64,000 bases of DNA from Hyunsoonleella flava (GCF_004310325.1 NZ_SIRT01000002.1:310001-374000); one strand, 5' to 3'. Counted from the first letter of the stretch, positions 27,474 through 36,643 are shown. The notes: generated by a model from the letters alone, not told the origin. Program-made: numbers and translations.

Positions 27474-27557
27474 TGTCATTCCGAACGAAGCATGAGGAGG
27501 AATCTCATTGCTTTTGAGATTTCTCGTCGTTCGTGCCTCACTCTTTCGAAATGACAA
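27474..27557. repeat. GTCATTCCGAACGAAG...CGAAATGACA inverted repeat element
   Basis: Begins TTGTCATTCCGAACGA and ends CTTTCGAAATGACAAG, so the termini are near-perfect inverted repeats. The interior includes GGAATCTC and GAGATTTC, which also pair. The whole 84 bases could fold into one hairpin just after rhlE and may act as a terminator or mRNA-stabilising structure. Confidence 0.7.
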
Positions 27558-27608
27558 GTCTCTATTATTTATAATATTATATTTAAAAATATATTGTATT
27601 AAAATCTA

Positions 27609-27824
27609 ATGCAGCAGGTTCTAAAAGATAAAATTATTGAAGTTTGTAATACAAAGATAGCCGCCAAAGGCGAAAATGTAGGCTTATCGTTTTATGCGTT
27701 TTTCAAAAACAAAAATGATAACCCAGAGCTGTTAATGGAAGCAGTAATATGGTGGATAGAAACCCATAAGCTAGATCATTTTGAAAAGGCTGAAAAAATT
27801 AAGAATCTAGTTGAAAATTTATAG
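27609..27824 (+). CDS. small conserved protein, unknown
   Basis: 71 residues, acidic-helical, no signal peptide. Notable blocks are [20 protein letters not shown] and [20 protein letters not shown] associate the pattern with a small uncharacterised family but cannot name a function. Its stop codon overlaps the GTG start of the next gene by one base (TAGTG), so the two are translationally coupled. Confidence 0.6.
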   Translation: MQQVLKDKIIEVCNTKIAAKGENVGLSFYAFFKNKNDNPELLMEAVIWWIETHKLDHFEKAEKIKNLVENL

Positions 27825-28051
27825 TGGCATCACAACCCAATAACCCATTACACGGCATAAAGCTAGAACAAATCATTAATGATTTAGTGGCGCATTATGG
27901 TTGGGAATATATGGGGTATCAAATAAAGATCAGGTGCTTTACACATGATCCTTCGGTAAAATCCAGTTTAAAATTTTTAAGACGAACACCATGGGCAAGA
28001 GCCAAAGTAGAGCAGTTGTATTTAAAAATGCTTCAAAACAAGAGGCACTAA
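27824..28051 (+). CDS. VF530-like DNA-binding protein
   Basis: 75 residues matching the VF530 (DUF2132) pattern: [20 protein letters not shown], then [20 protein letters not shown], then [13 protein letters not shown]. The Vibrio VF530 structure was solved as a small helical DNA-binding-like protein, but no role is established. It starts at GTG overlapping the previous stop. Its 3' end overlaps the convergent DUF1080 gene by 4 bases. Confidence 0.8.
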   Translation: MASQPNNPLHGIKLEQIINDLVAHYGWEYMGYQIKIRCFTHDPSVKSSLKFLRRTPWARAKVEQLYLKMLQNKRH

Positions 28052-28839
28052 TCTAAAACCTTAATTTCAATATCCTTAAAGTTGATGCCTTGTCCTTCAG
28101 CTTGTAATCCAATATAGCCTTCGTTAAGAAGTGTGCCATCAATTTTAATACTTGGGTCAAAATCGCGTAATAATATATTACCGCCTATTTGTGGTTTACT
28201 ATATTCTAGAACCTTTTTGCCATTTACAAAATGTTGTACTAAAGAGTCTTTGTAAACAATAAGTTCGCCATTAACCCACTCATCCCATTTATAATTTTTA
28301 GAAGATGATCTAACGCAATGCGAGTCGCTTATTTTATTATTAATCACAACATCAGTACCAGGAGAGCACATGTTTCCTGTTGGCCTTGGTTCATTTTCTT
28401 TAGCTTCAGCGAGTATTTGATATTCTACCGAGATAGGCCAATTTTGATCCTTAAGAATGGTTTTAGGGTCTTGAGTATGAAACATAACACCACTATTTCT
28501 ATACGTAAAATGAGGGGCATCTTCCATCCACTGACTCGTAAATTGATATTTGAATTTTAAATGATAAGAAGAAAACGGTATTTTATAAAATAAGTGTCCA
28601 TAACGCTCATCAAAATGTGTATAATTACCGTAATTTACCTGAATAGCACCTTCTGAAACTCTAAAGGTGTTTAAGTAGTTTACACCAGTTTCTTCTTTAT
28701 AGAATTTAGGAACCCAACCATCTAGATTTTTACCATTAAATAAGGGCGTCCAACTATTTTCAGCTTGTGGGTTTTTATTTTTACAGTTAAAAAAAACTGT
28801 TGTTACGATAATGAGAGAAATAAATTTTAAATGCTTCAT
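28048..28839 (-). CDS. DUF1080 (3-keto-disaccharide hydrolase-like) lipoprotein
   Basis: 263 residues with a lipoprotein-type signal, [20 protein letters not shown]. The mature part is a laminin-G/concanavalin-like jelly roll of the DUF1080 family: [41 protein letters not shown], and [20 protein letters not shown], ending [23 protein letters not shown]1080 proteins act on glycosides outside the cell, and some are 3-keto-glycoside hydrolases. No sugar oxidoreductase partner is adjacent here. Confidence 0.85.
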   Translation of the reverse strand: MKHLKFISLIIVTTVFFNCKNKNPQAENSWTPLFNGKNLDGWVPKFYKEETGVNYLNTFRVSEGAIQVNYGNYTHFDERYGHLFYKIPFSSYHLKFKYQFTSQWMEDAPHFTYRNSGVMFHTQDPKTILKDQNWPISVEYQILAEAKENEPRPTGNMCSPGTDVVINNKISDSHCVRSSSKNYKWDEWVNGELIVYKDSLVQHFVNGKKVLEYSKPQIGGNILLRDFDPSIKIDGTLLNEGYIGLQAEGQGINFKDIEIKVLD

Positions 28840-28898
28840 TCGTAAAAAATAGTAATTTAATTTTTTTGATAAAAATATATAATCTTAACTGAGAGTTA

Positions 28899-29336
28899 TC
28901 AATCTAAAAGCGGTTTGCCAATATCATCAATCTCATCATTAATTTCGGGATTCTTCGGGTCTGGACCATATCGGTTTGCTCCATATTCTCCATCTGTACA
29001 CATCAATACCAAATACCAAATACGACCAACTATTGGAATGAAGTTTATGAAAAAATAACCTCCACTTTTCCCTTGATCATGTAGGCGTCTTACATTTACT
29101 GCTAGCCATGGTATTAGAGTAGCTAGGGCAAAAACACCAATAATCATTGGGAACCATCCAATATCAATAAAATCCGATAGCACATAAGATAGCAGATTAA
29201 TCGCAAAAACAGTGAGAAACCAAAATAGTACATACATCCAATACTCTTCTCGTCTTGCCCTACCTGAAAAGTTAGCATAATTATCAATTAAAACGGTTAA
29301 GTACCATTTCAAAACTCCTTTTCTTTTGTTATGCAT
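28899..29336 (-). CDS. DUF805 membrane protein
   Basis: 145 residues. FSGRARREEYWMYVLFWFL at residues 23-41 and NVRRLHDQGKSGGYFFINFI further on are the DUF805 signature, with three or four hydrophobic segments between and after. The tail is acidic. The function is unknown. Its ATG overlaps the last 8 bases of trpA, so it is translated with the trp operon. That placement may be incidental. Confidence 0.85.
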   Translation of the reverse strand: MHNKRKGVLKWYLTVLIDNYANFSGRARREEYWMYVLFWFLTVFAINLLSYVLSDFIDIGWFPMIIGVFALATLIPWLAVNVRRLHDQGKSGGYFFINFIPIVGRIWYLVLMCTDGEYGANRYGPDPKNPEINDEIDDIGKPLLD

Positions 29337-30096
29337 TTAAGATACTATTTGTAAAAGTATCAATACTATCAACCCCATGTTTGGTAACATGCTTCACAAA
29401 TGCACTACCAATAATAGCACCTTTAGCATATTTAGTAGCCTGGGTAAATGTTTCATTATTGCTAATACCAAAACCAATGACTTGTGGGTTGTTTAAATTC
29501 ATATTACCAATGCGCTCAAAATACGCCGTTTGTTCTTCTCCAAATCCAGATTTAGCGCCAGTAGTACTCGCGCTACTTACCATATAAATAAAACCGTTTG
29601 ATATAGAATCGATATAACGAATACGCTCATCGCTGGTTTGTGGTGTAATTAAAAACACATTAATCAACCCGTATTTTTCAAAAATAGCTTGGTATTTTTC
29701 ATGATACACATCTACTGGTAAATCGGGGATAATCAACCCATCAATCCCTAATTCTTGGCATTTTTTACAAAACGCTTCCACACCATATTGAAACATTGGG
29801 TTAAAATAACCCATAATTATTAGTGGAATAGAAACCATCTCACGAATACCTTCCAACTGCTTAAAAAGCACCTCGGTAGTCATACCATTTTTTAAAGCAG
29901 CTGTAGAACTATCTTGTATCGTAGGGCCATCGGCCAATGGGTCGCTAAAAGGTAGTCCAATCTCAATCATATCCACACCATTTTTCTCTAAATCTTGGAT
30001 TATGGAAACAGTATCGTTAATTTCTGGATAACCTGCTGTAAAATATATTGACAATAATTTTTTGTCTTCTTGTAGTTTTTGATTTATTCTGTTCAT
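29329..30096 (-). CDS. trpA: tryptophan synthase alpha chain
   Basis: Cleaves indole-3-glycerol phosphate to indole and glyceraldehyde 3-phosphate. The catalytic Glu and Asp lie in MIEIGLPFSDPLADGPTIQ. GLIIPDLPVDVY, STTGAKSGF and VIGFGISN mark the barrel's phosphate-binding loops. The 255-residue length is normal. It is separated from trpF/trpB by 118 bases that contain repeat A copy 2. Last biosynthetic gene of the operon. Confidence 0.97.
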   Translation of the reverse strand: MNRINQKLQEDKKLLSIYFTAGYPEINDTVSIIQDLEKNGVDMIEIGLPFSDPLADGPTIQDSSTAALKNGMTTEVLFKQLEGIREMVSIPLIIMGYFNPMFQYGVEAFCKKCQELGIDGLIIPDLPVDVYHEKYQAIFEKYGLINVFLITPQTSDERIRYIDSISNGFIYMVSSASTTGAKSGFGEEQTAYFERIGNMNLNNPQVIGFGISNNETFTQATKYAKGAIIGSAFVKHVTKHGVDSIDTFTNSILNA

Positions 30097-30133
30097 TTTC
30101 CTTTCTATGAATTTTAATCAATGTTCAAAACCC

Positions 30134-30209
30134 GCGTTAGGGATTGAGCGATTGTTGGAGCTCCTCGCAGAGAGCGACTCGTGAAAGCCCGACCCTTGTG
30201 GTAACGCCC
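30134..30209. repeat. dispersed repeat family A, copy 2, inside the trp operon
   Basis: Inverted relative to copy 1: GCGTTAGGGATTG at one end, GGTAACGCCC at the other, with GAAAGCCCGACCC and the hairpin AGCTCCTCGCAGAGAGC between. It lies between trpB and trpA and would be part of the trp mRNA. Confidence 0.8.
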
Positions 30210-30214
30210 AAATT

Positions 30215-32038
30215 TTAAATTTTAAAATAATCTATATAATTCTGTAAGTCTTTATCACCTCTACCCGATAAACTCATAACCACAACATCGTCTGGTTTAA
30301 AGGTTTTATGTTTGAAAATAGCAAATGCATGCGAGGTTTCTATAGCTGGAATAATACCTTCTAATTTGGATAATTCTAAGCCAGCTTCCATGGCATCACT
30401 ATCGGTTATAGATAAAAATTCGGCACGCCCCGTTTTGGATAAATGCGCATGCATTGGGCCAACACCAGGGTAATCCAAACCTGCAGAAATAGAGTAAGGC
30501 TCTGTAATTTGTCCGTCTTTGGTTTGCATCAATAAGGTTTTACAACCGTGAATGATACCTTCTTTTCCTAAAACAGAAGTTGCAGCACTTTCGCCAGAAT
30601 CAATACCTAAACCAGCAGCTTCTACGGCAATAATGCCAACATCGGGTTCATGTAAATAATGGTAATAGGTGCCAGCGGCGTTACTACCACCACCAATACA
30701 GGCTACCACATAATCGGGGTTTTCTCGTCCTTCTTGCTCACGTAGTTGCCATTTTATTTCCTCCGAAATTACGGCTTGAAAACGCGTTACCATATCTGGA
30801 TACGGGTGTGGCCCAATAGCAGAACCAATAATGTAGTGTGTGTTTACGGGATTATTAATCCAATCGCGAATCGCTTCGTTAGTGGCATCTTTAAGTGTAC
30901 GACTTCCAGATAGTGCTGGCACAACCTTGGCGCCTAACATTTTCATTCTGGCTACGTTTGGTGCTTGTCTTGCAATGTCTATTTCACCCATGTAAACAAT
31001 ACACTCCATACCCATTAATGCACAAACAGTGGCAGTGGCAACGCCGTGTTGTCCTGCTCCTGTTTCGGCAATAATTCTAGTTTTGCCTAAACGTTTAGCC
31101 ATTAAAATCTGGCCGATGGTATTATTTATTTTGTGAGCTCCTGTGTGGTTTAAATCCTCACGTTTTAAATAGATTTTAGTATTATATTTTTCTGAAAGGC
31201 GTTTAGCAAAATATAGGGGAGAAGGGCGACCAACATAATCTTTTAAAAGCTTATCAAATTCCTTTTGAAACTCTGGTTCTGCCATTACTTTTAAATAGTT
31301 TTGGCGTAACTCTTCTACATTTGGGTATAGCATTTCTGGTATAAATGCTCCCCCAAATTCGCCATAATAACCTTTGTCGTCTACATTATAATTCATTGTT
31401 TTTTTATTGTGCAATTTGTTAATGAATTCTCTTAATATTGAACTGTTTTTTAATCCTGGTTCGGTTTCAAATTTACTATTTACATCAATAGCATAACAGT
31501 ATTTTGAAGCATCGCTTTTTTGAAACGTCTTTATTGCTTCTATTTGATCAATCCCAATACCACCACTTAAAAAGAAGGGTTTTGTTGATGGGTAATCGTT
31601 TAGCAAGCTCCAATCAAAAGTATAGCCATTGCCACCAGGAAGTTTTCCTTTGGTATCGAACAAATAATAGTCACATACATTTTCGTAAGGTTCTAAAACT
31701 TCAAAGTTAAAGCCTTCTTTAACTGAAAATACTTTAATAATCTCAATGGGTCTAGATAACAAACTTGTAGAACGTAATATACTACAGAAATATGGCGATT
31801 CTTCGCCATGGAGTTGCACCGCATCAAGTTTAAATTCGTTAACTTTTTCAACAATGGTGCCTATTTCTGCATTTACAAAAACACCTGTTTTTTTAATATT
31901 GTCTGAAATATCGGGGATTTTAGTATCGAAATGGCGCGGTGTTTTTTCGTAAAATATAAATCCAAGATAATCTGGTTTTAAAGCCGCAATGCTTTCAATA
32001 TTATCTTGGTATTTCATACCGCAAACTTTTAGTTTCAT
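30215..32038 (-). CDS. trpF/trpB: fused TrpF-TrpB: phosphoribosylanthranilate isomerase and tryptophan synthase beta
   Basis: One open frame of 607 residues. Residues 1-214 are Trp[44 protein letters not shown]. Residues 215-607 are a full Trp[25 protein letters not shown] with the PLP Lys, [22 protein letters not shown]. They are joined by LHNKKT then MNYNVDDKG, with no stop. The internal ATG at 31394-31396 is preceded by an A-rich stretch, so separate TrpB translation is also possible. The frame overlaps the trpC 3' end by 4 bases. Whether the fusion is real depends on sequence accuracy near a run of seven As. Confidence 0.88.
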   Translation of the reverse strand: MKLKVCGMKYQDNIESIAALKPDYLGFIFYEKTPRHFDTKIPDISDNIKKTGVFVNAEIGTIVEKVNEFKLDAVQLHGEESPYFCSILRSTSLLSRPIEIIKVFSVKEGFNFEVLEPYENVCDYYLFDTKGKLPGGNGYTFDWSLLNDYPSTKPFFLSGGIGIDQIEAIKTFQKSDASKYCYAIDVNSKFETEPGLKNSSILREFINKLHNKKTMNYNVDDKGYYGEFGGAFIPEMLYPNVEELRQNYLKVMAEPEFQKEFDKLLKDYVGRPSPLYFAKRLSEKYNTKIYLKREDLNHTGAHKINNTIGQILMAKRLGKTRIIAETGAGQHGVATATVCALMGMECIVYMGEIDIARQAPNVARMKMLGAKVVPALSGSRTLKDATNEAIRDWINNPVNTHYIIGSAIGPHPYPDMVTRFQAVISEEIKWQLREQEGRENPDYVVACIGGGSNAAGTYYHYLHEPDVGIIAVEAAGLGIDSGESAATSVLGKEGIIHGCKTLLMQTKDGQITEPYSISAGLDYPGVGPMHAHLSKTGRAEFLSITDSDAMEAGLELSKLEGIIPAIETSHAFAIFKHKTFKPDDVVVMSLSGRGDKDLQNYIDYFKI

Positions 32039-32820
32039 AGCTCTAAATTTTTTATAAATTGTGAAGCACTTTCTCCTGGATTATCTGTTTTCATAAAGTT
32101 TTCGCCAATTAAAAAGCCTTGATAACCGTATGGTTGTAGTTCTTTTATGGCTTCAATATTACTAATGCCACTTTCGGAAACTTTTACGAAATCATCTGGA
32201 ATAATGGTGCTTAACGTTTTACTGGTTTCTAAACTTACCTCAAAGGTTTTTAGGTTTCTGTTATTCACTCCAAGCATGTCTAAACTTGGCATTACCGATT
32301 TATGTAATTCTTCTTCATTATGAACTTCTAAAAGCACATCGAGATTTAAGTTTTTAGCAAACTCTGAAAATTGTTTTATTTCATCTCTAGATAGTATTGC
32401 TGCAATTAAAAGAATGACATCAGCTCCGTAGGCTTTGGCTTCTAATAATTGGTATCGGTCTATGATGAACTCTTTACGTAATAAAGGTAAATTACAGCTG
32501 GCTCTTGCCGTTAATAAATCATCAAGTGAGCCTCCAAAATATTTGCCATCGGTTAATACTGACATACCGCAAACGCCTGCATCTTCATAACCTTTGGCTA
32601 CATCTTGGACGTTTAGATTATTGTTGATGACTGATTTTGATGGTGAACGCCTTTTGTGTTCTGCAATAATGCCCGATGTACTGTTGCGTAAGTTATTCGC
32701 TAAAGATACAGTTGCTCTTTCAAATAAAACAGATTGTTCTAACTGTGAAACTGGAATTAAACCTTTTCTAAGCTCAACTTCTTTGCGTTTATCTAGTGTT
32801 ATTTTATCTAGTATATTCAT
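32035..32820 (-). CDS. trpC: indole-3-glycerol phosphate synthase
   Basis: Closes the indole ring from CdRP. TIM-barrel motifs are seen: [12 protein letters not shown] with the catalytic Lys, [40 protein letters not shown] and VSESGISN, then GFLIGENFM. The 261-residue length from [15 protein letters not shown] is normal. The frame is open 15 codons further upstream, but that part is encoded by a repeat-like intergenic stretch. It overlaps trpF by 4 bases. Confidence 0.95.
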   Translation of the reverse strand: MNILDKITLDKRKEVELRKGLIPVSQLEQSVLFERATVSLANNLRNSTSGIIAEHKRRSPSKSVINNNLNVQDVAKGYEDAGVCGMSVLTDGKYFGGSLDDLLTARASCNLPLLRKEFIIDRYQLLEAKAYGADVILLIAAILSRDEIKQFSEFAKNLNLDVLLEVHNEEELHKSVMPSLDMLGVNNRNLKTFEVSLETSKTLSTIIPDDFVKVSESGISNIEAIKELQPYGYQGFLIGENFMKTDNPGESASQFIKNLEL

Positions 32821-33062
32821 TTTTTCTACTTTACGTTCATTTTTTCTTGATAAAAAACGAACCAAAAAATTATATCAATCTGAGGAAATTGCTAAAGCAC
32901 CATTCGCTTTCGGAATTACGCGCTTGATGCTGCGCATCGCGACTCCATTCCTTCTCTCTTTATTTCTGCAGATTGATGATTCGGACGTTGTCCGAACTCG
33001 GGTGTTGACTTTTTGTTATTTTCTTTTATGTTTCTCAAATTATTTTCTAATCTTTCTAGTTT
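32821..33062. repeat. 240-base gap in the trp operon with several small palindromes
   Basis: No gene. Contains CGGACGTTGTCCG (32982-32994), ATGCTGCGCAT, and a TTTTTTCTTGATAAAAAACG stretch of the kind found between genes in this phylum. It separates trpD from trpC where other trp genes nearly touch, so it is probably an inserted repeat element. Confidence 0.5.
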
Positions 33063-34058
33063 CTAACCCTTGCTCAACTCAATCAATCTATCCAAACTCG
33101 CTTTTGCCTTACCAGAAAACAACGATTCCTTAGCCATTTCAAAACCTTCTTGATGCGATATTTGTTTGCTAGTTGCAATGGCTAATCCTGCATTGGCACA
33201 TACTACATTGTTTTGGGCTTCGGTACCGTTTCCACTAATGATGTCTATAAATATTTTGGCTGCATCTTCAACCGTATCGCCTCCGTAAATGGAGTCTTGT
33301 TTTATTTTTGAAAGTCCTAAATCTTCTGGTGCAAACAATTTTTCAGAATGATTGGATATTATTTTAGCTTTTCCTGTTAATGAAATTTCATCATAGCCAT
33401 CTAAGGCATAAACTATACTATAATTATGTCCTGAGTTTTGGTGCATAAAACTGTACAGTCTCAACACTTCTAAATTAAATACTCCAAGGACATGATTTTT
33501 TGGAAATGAAGGGTTTACTAATGGACCTAACATATTAAAAAAAGTTTTCACACCTAACTCTCTTCTAATAGGTGCAACGTTTTTCATAGCAGGATGAAAC
33601 AATGGTGCGTGTAATATGCAAATTCCAGCTTGCTCTAAACAACGTTTTAAAAAGGCTTCATCGTTTGAAAATTTTACACCTAGATTTTCCATAACATTGG
33701 ATGAACCCGATGTTGATGATACACCATAATTTCCATGCTTAGACACATGTACACCAGCACCTGCTGTAATAAAAGATGATAGTGTAGAAATGTTAAATGT
33801 GTTTTTACCATCACCGCCTGTACCAACAATATCGATAGCATTAAAGTCGCTTAAATCTATAGCAAGACAAAGCTCTAAGAGTGCATTTCTAAATCCAGTT
33901 AGTTCTTCAATAGTAATGCTACGCATCATAAATACTGAGAGAAAACATGCTATTTGGCTAGGGTTGTACATATCGTTGGATATGTTAACAATAACTTGTT
34001 TAGCCTCTTCTGTAGAGATAGTTTCGTGATTAATTAATCTGTTAAGTATGTCTTTCAT
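33063..34058 (-). CDS. trpD: anthranilate phosphoribosyltransferase
   Basis: Transfers phosphoribose from PRPP to anthranilate. Diagnostic stretches are IVGTGGDGKNTFNIST, VHVSKHGNYGVSSTSGS, ILHAPLFHPAMKNVAPIRRE and MLGPLVNPSFPKNHVLGV. The 331-residue length is normal. It is a single-domain TrpD, not fused to TrpG, and lies 12 bases after trpG. Confidence 0.97.
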   Translation of the reverse strand: MKDILNRLINHETISTEEAKQVIVNISNDMYNPSQIACFLSVFMMRSITIEELTGFRNALLELCLAIDLSDFNAIDIVGTGGDGKNTFNISTLSSFITAGAGVHVSKHGNYGVSSTSGSSNVMENLGVKFSNDEAFLKRCLEQAGICILHAPLFHPAMKNVAPIRRELGVKTFFNMLGPLVNPSFPKNHVLGVFNLEVLRLYSFMHQNSGHNYSIVYALDGYDEISLTGKAKIISNHSEKLFAPEDLGLSKIKQDSIYGGDTVEDAAKIFIDIISGNGTEAQNNVVCANAGLAIATSKQISHQEGFEMAKESLFSGKAKASLDRLIELSKG

Positions 34059-34070
34059 TTTTACTATTGA

Positions 34071-34637
34071 CTAATTATTAACCCAATTTTCTAAAATCTT
34101 TTTACCATCTGGTGTTAAAACAGATTCAGGGTGGTATTGTACACCTCTAACATCATATACTTTGTGTCTTAGTGACATGACCTGTCCGTTTGCATCAAAA
34201 GAGGTAGCTTCTAAACTGTCTGGTAATTCTGAATTTACAACCCAAGAATGGTAACGACCAACTTCTATGTTTTTGTCTAAATCGTTAAAAATATATTCAT
34301 CATGTACACATATAGTTACATTGGTTGCAACGCCATGATATACATCATCTAAATTTACTAACGAACCGCCAAATACTTCGCCAATGGCTTGCTGGCCTAA
34401 GCATACCCCAAAAATACTTTTGGTGGCAGCGTATTTTTCAATAATAGCTTTTAGTAAACCTGCTTCATCTGGAATTCCTGGACCAGGCGATAACACAATC
34501 TTATCAAAAGGTTCAACATCCTCTAAAGCTAATTTGTCGTTTCTTACTACGGTGACGTCACAGTTTAAATCTTCTAAATAATGAACAAGATTGTATGTGA
34601 AACTGTCGTAATTATCTATAACTAATACTTTTTTCAT
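34071..34637 (-). CDS. trpG: anthranilate synthase component II (glutamine amidotransferase)
   Basis: Supplies ammonia from glutamine to TrpE. Class I amidotransferase triad: Cys in IFGVCLGQQAIGE, His and Glu in VQYHPESVLT. VLSPGPGIPDEAG and VIDNYDSFTYNLVHYLED are also characteristic. The 188-residue length is normal. It starts 1 base after the trpE stop and may also serve folate synthesis if no separate pabA exists, which cannot be judged from this window. Confidence 0.96.
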   Translation of the reverse strand: MKKVLVIDNYDSFTYNLVHYLEDLNCDVTVVRNDKLALEDVEPFDKIVLSPGPGIPDEAGLLKAIIEKYAATKSIFGVCLGQQAIGEVFGGSLVNLDDVYHGVATNVTICVHDEYIFNDLDKNIEVGRYHSWVVNSELPDSLEATSFDANGQVMSLRHKVYDVRGVQYHPESVLTPDGKKILENWVNN

Positions 34638-34638
34638 C

Positions 34639-36045
34639 TTAAATATCTTCTGCTAATTGAATAGCTTTTGTTAAGGCGCCTAGTTTATTATATACTTCTT
34701 GCAATTCGTTTTCTTGGTTTGATTTTGATACCAAACCTGCGCCGGCTTGCCAGAACAATTTGTAATCTTTACTTAAAAATGTACGTATCATGATGGCGTG
34801 GTTAAAATTCCCTTCGAAATCCATGAAGCCAATGGCGCCGCCGTAAAAGGCGCGACTTGTTTTTTCGTAATCTTCTATAAGTTGCATGGCCCTGTGTTTT
34901 GGCGCGCCACTTAATGTGCCTGCTGGAAAGGTGTCTGCCACAACCTGCATGGTTGAGGTAGTATTATGCTTTTGCCCTGTAACTTTACTTACCAAATGGA
35001 TAACATGCGAGAAGAACTGCACCTTGCGATAGGTTTCTACTTTTACTTGGCTGCCGTGGCGACTTAAATCGTTTCTGGCCAAATCGACAAGCATAACGTG
35101 TTCTGCATTTTCCTTATCGTCGTTTTTTAAATTTTCGGCTAAAATCTCGTCTTTTTCGTAATCGCCTGTTCTTTTATATGTTCCGGCAATGGGATGAATT
35201 TCTGCTAAACCATCTTCTACGATTAATTGTGCTTCGGGCGAGCTGCCAAAGATTTTAAAATCACCATAATCAAAATAAAATAGGTATGGCGATGGGTTTA
35301 TGCTTCTAAGGGCGCGGTAAATATTAAATTCGTCGCCTGTAAATTCTTGAGAAAAACGTCTGGATAATACGAGTTGAAATACGTCTCCACGTTGGCAATG
35401 TTTTCTGGCTACTTCTACGTTTGCTCTAAATTCGTCGTCGGTTAAATTAGATTTTATATCGCCTTTTGCATTAAACTTATATGACGCAAAATTTTGCACA
35501 TTAATGAGTTTATCAATTTCATCAATATTATTTTCAACACCTTCATAACAATGCGCAAAAATATAGGCTTCGTTTTTAAAATGGTTTATGGCGATGATGT
35601 TTTGATACACTGCATAATATATGTCTGGAATGACTACAGAATCGTCTTTTTTACTGATTTGAACATCTTCAAAATAGCGTACCGCATCATAAGCGGTGTA
35701 ACCGAATATACCATTGTTGATGAATTTGAAATTTTCTTCAGATTTTGTGTCAAACTTTTTTGTGAAATTATAAATTTCATCAACTACATTTATATCATCT
35801 GTAATTTCAATAGACTTAGAACTTCCATCAGGAAATGTTTCTGAAATCACTTCATTTTCAACCTTAATTGTAGCAATGGGGTTGAAACAGATATATGAAA
35901 AGTTTTTTTGACTTTTATGATAATCGCCACTTTCTAATAAAATACTATTGGGGTATTTGTCACGAATTTTATAATATACTGTAACGGGTGTAATAGTATC
36001 TGTAAGGATACGTTTGTGGTGTGTATATAGGCTGTATTTTTTCAT
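34639..36045 (-). CDS. trpE: anthranilate synthase component I
   Basis: Converts chorismate to anthranilate, the first committed step. The feedback motif ILLESGD near the N-terminus is intact, so tryptophan inhibition is expected. Chorismate-binding motifs follow: RRFSQEFTGDEFNIYRAL, EIHPIAGTYKRTGD, DLARNDLSRHG, FPAGTLSGAPKHRAM, and GAGLVSKSNQENELQEVYNK. The 468-residue length is normal. Upstream on the same strand lie the GIY-YIG gene and then the trp attenuator at 36447-36569. Confidence 0.97.
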   Translation of the reverse strand: MKKYSLYTHHKRILTDTITPVTVYYKIRDKYPNSILLESGDYHKSQKNFSYICFNPIATIKVENEVISETFPDGSSKSIEITDDINVVDEIYNFTKKFDTKSEENFKFINNGIFGYTAYDAVRYFEDVQISKKDDSVVIPDIYYAVYQNIIAINHFKNEAYIFAHCYEGVENNIDEIDKLINVQNFASYKFNAKGDIKSNLTDDEFRANVEVARKHCQRGDVFQLVLSRRFSQEFTGDEFNIYRALRSINPSPYLFYFDYGDFKIFGSSPEAQLIVEDGLAEIHPIAGTYKRTGDYEKDEILAENLKNDDKENAEHVMLVDLARNDLSRHGSQVKVETYRKVQFFSHVIHLVSKVTGQKHNTTSTMQVVADTFPAGTLSGAPKHRAMQLIEDYEKTSRAFYGGAIGFMDFEGNFNHAIMIRTFLSKDYKLFWQAGAGLVSKSNQENELQEVYNKLGALTKAIQLAEDI

Positions 36046-36061
36046 AAATTAGTTACTGTCT

Positions 36062-36079
36062 TTTCCGCGAAGGCGGAAA
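36062..36079. repeat. family B palindrome, trpE side of the GIY-YIG gene
   Basis: TTTCCGCGAAGGCGGAAA: seven-base arms with a four-base loop. The same hairpin in inverted loop orientation is at 36410-36427, on the other side of the GIY-YIG gene. Confidence 0.75.
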
Positions 36080-36092
36080 TTTTTTTGTTTTA

Positions 36093-36389
36093 TTATATAA
36101 AGAAATGTGATAAATCATTCCAATGTGGATTTAAATCGTTAATAAGGTTTATTTTCCATTGCCTATTCCATTTCTTTATTTGCTTTTCTCTTTTTATTGC
36201 TTCTCCAGCAGTTTCAAAATTTTCATAATAAACCAATACATCTAGTCTATGTTTATTTGCAAACCCTCTGGTGTATTTCTTTTTATATTGAGTTAGTCTT
36301 TGTTTTATATTTCCTGTCATTCCTAGATACAAAATGCCATCCTTTTTATTTGTTATAATGTATATATAACATGTTTTATCGTTAAACAT
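36093..36389 (-). CDS. stand-alone GIY-YIG nuclease-domain protein
   Basis: 98 residues consisting of only a GIY-YIG domain: YIYIITNKKDGILYLGMTGN, where the second motif is YLG, then IKQRLTQYKKKYTRGFANKH and the Glu-containing VYYENFETAGEAIKREKQIK. This is the short UPF0213/YhbQ-like type, with no DNA-recognition domain. The frame is open upstream through a family B palindrome (read as VISAKAEI), so I start at MFNDKTCYIY. It lies between the trp attenuator and trpE, flanked by palindromes on both sides. Role unknown; a mobile-repeat link is inferred. Confidence 0.85.
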   Translation of the reverse strand: MFNDKTCYIYIITNKKDGILYLGMTGNIKQRLTQYKKKYTRGFANKHRLDVLVYYENFETAGEAIKREKQIKKWNRQWKINLINDLNPHWNDLSHFFI

Positions 36390-36409
36390 TGAACGAACGA
36401 ACCTCATGA

Positions 36410-36427
36410 TTTCCGCCTTCGCGGAAA
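36410..36427. repeat. family B palindrome, upstream of the GIY-YIG gene
   Basis: TTTCCGCCTTCGCGGAAA followed by TGACA. It is the inverted partner of 36062-36079, with the loop CTTC instead of GAAG. It begins 20 bases before the chosen GIY-YIG start. Confidence 0.75.
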
Positions 36428-36446
36428 TGACACTATTTTTACACAA

Positions 36447-36476
36447 AAAAGGCTTGTCGTGAATGACAAGCCTTTT
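36447..36476 (-). terminator. trp attenuator terminator hairpin
   Basis: On the minus strand AAAAGGCTTGTC, loop ATTCAC, GACAAGCCTTTT followed by more Ts: a 12-base stem and a strong intrinsic terminator. It sits after the leader peptide and before any trp gene. TTCACGA, formed by the loop and the right arm, is complementary to TCGTGAA at 36512-36518, which could form the antiterminator. Confidence 0.85.
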
Positions 36477-36521
36477 CGATATTTTAAGATTTAAATATAC
36501 TAGGATTTTACTTCACGAATG

Positions 36522-36569
36522 TTAGTTTCGAAAGCACCACCACCAAGTATTATTTAAACTTTTATTCAT
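36522..36569 (-). CDS. trpL: trp operon leader peptide
   Basis: A 15-codon ORF, MNKSLNNTWWWCFRN, with three consecutive Trp codons at 36537-36545, about 20 bases downstream of a promoter and followed by a terminator hairpin. When charged tRNA-Trp is scarce, ribosomes should stall on the Trp codons and leave the TCGTGAA segment free to pair with TTCACGA, opening the terminator. This is the classic attenuation logic. It rests on sequence pattern alone; the predicted antiterminator is only seven base pairs. Confidence 0.8.
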   Translation of the reverse strand: MNKSLNNTWWWCFRN

Positions 36570-36587
36570 TTTTCTTTATTTATGGCT

Positions 36588-36618
36588 CAAATATAAAAAT
36601 GAAAATATAATTACGCAA
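36588..36618 (-). promoter_or_regulatory. trp operon promoter
   Basis: On the minus strand TTG (36616-36618), a 20-base spacer, then TATATTTG (36588-36595). This is a good match to the Bacteroidota promoter. The trpL ATG follows 18 bases later. Confidence 0.7.
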
Positions 36619-36643
36619 TTGTTTGCCGCTTTTTTTAAACAAA

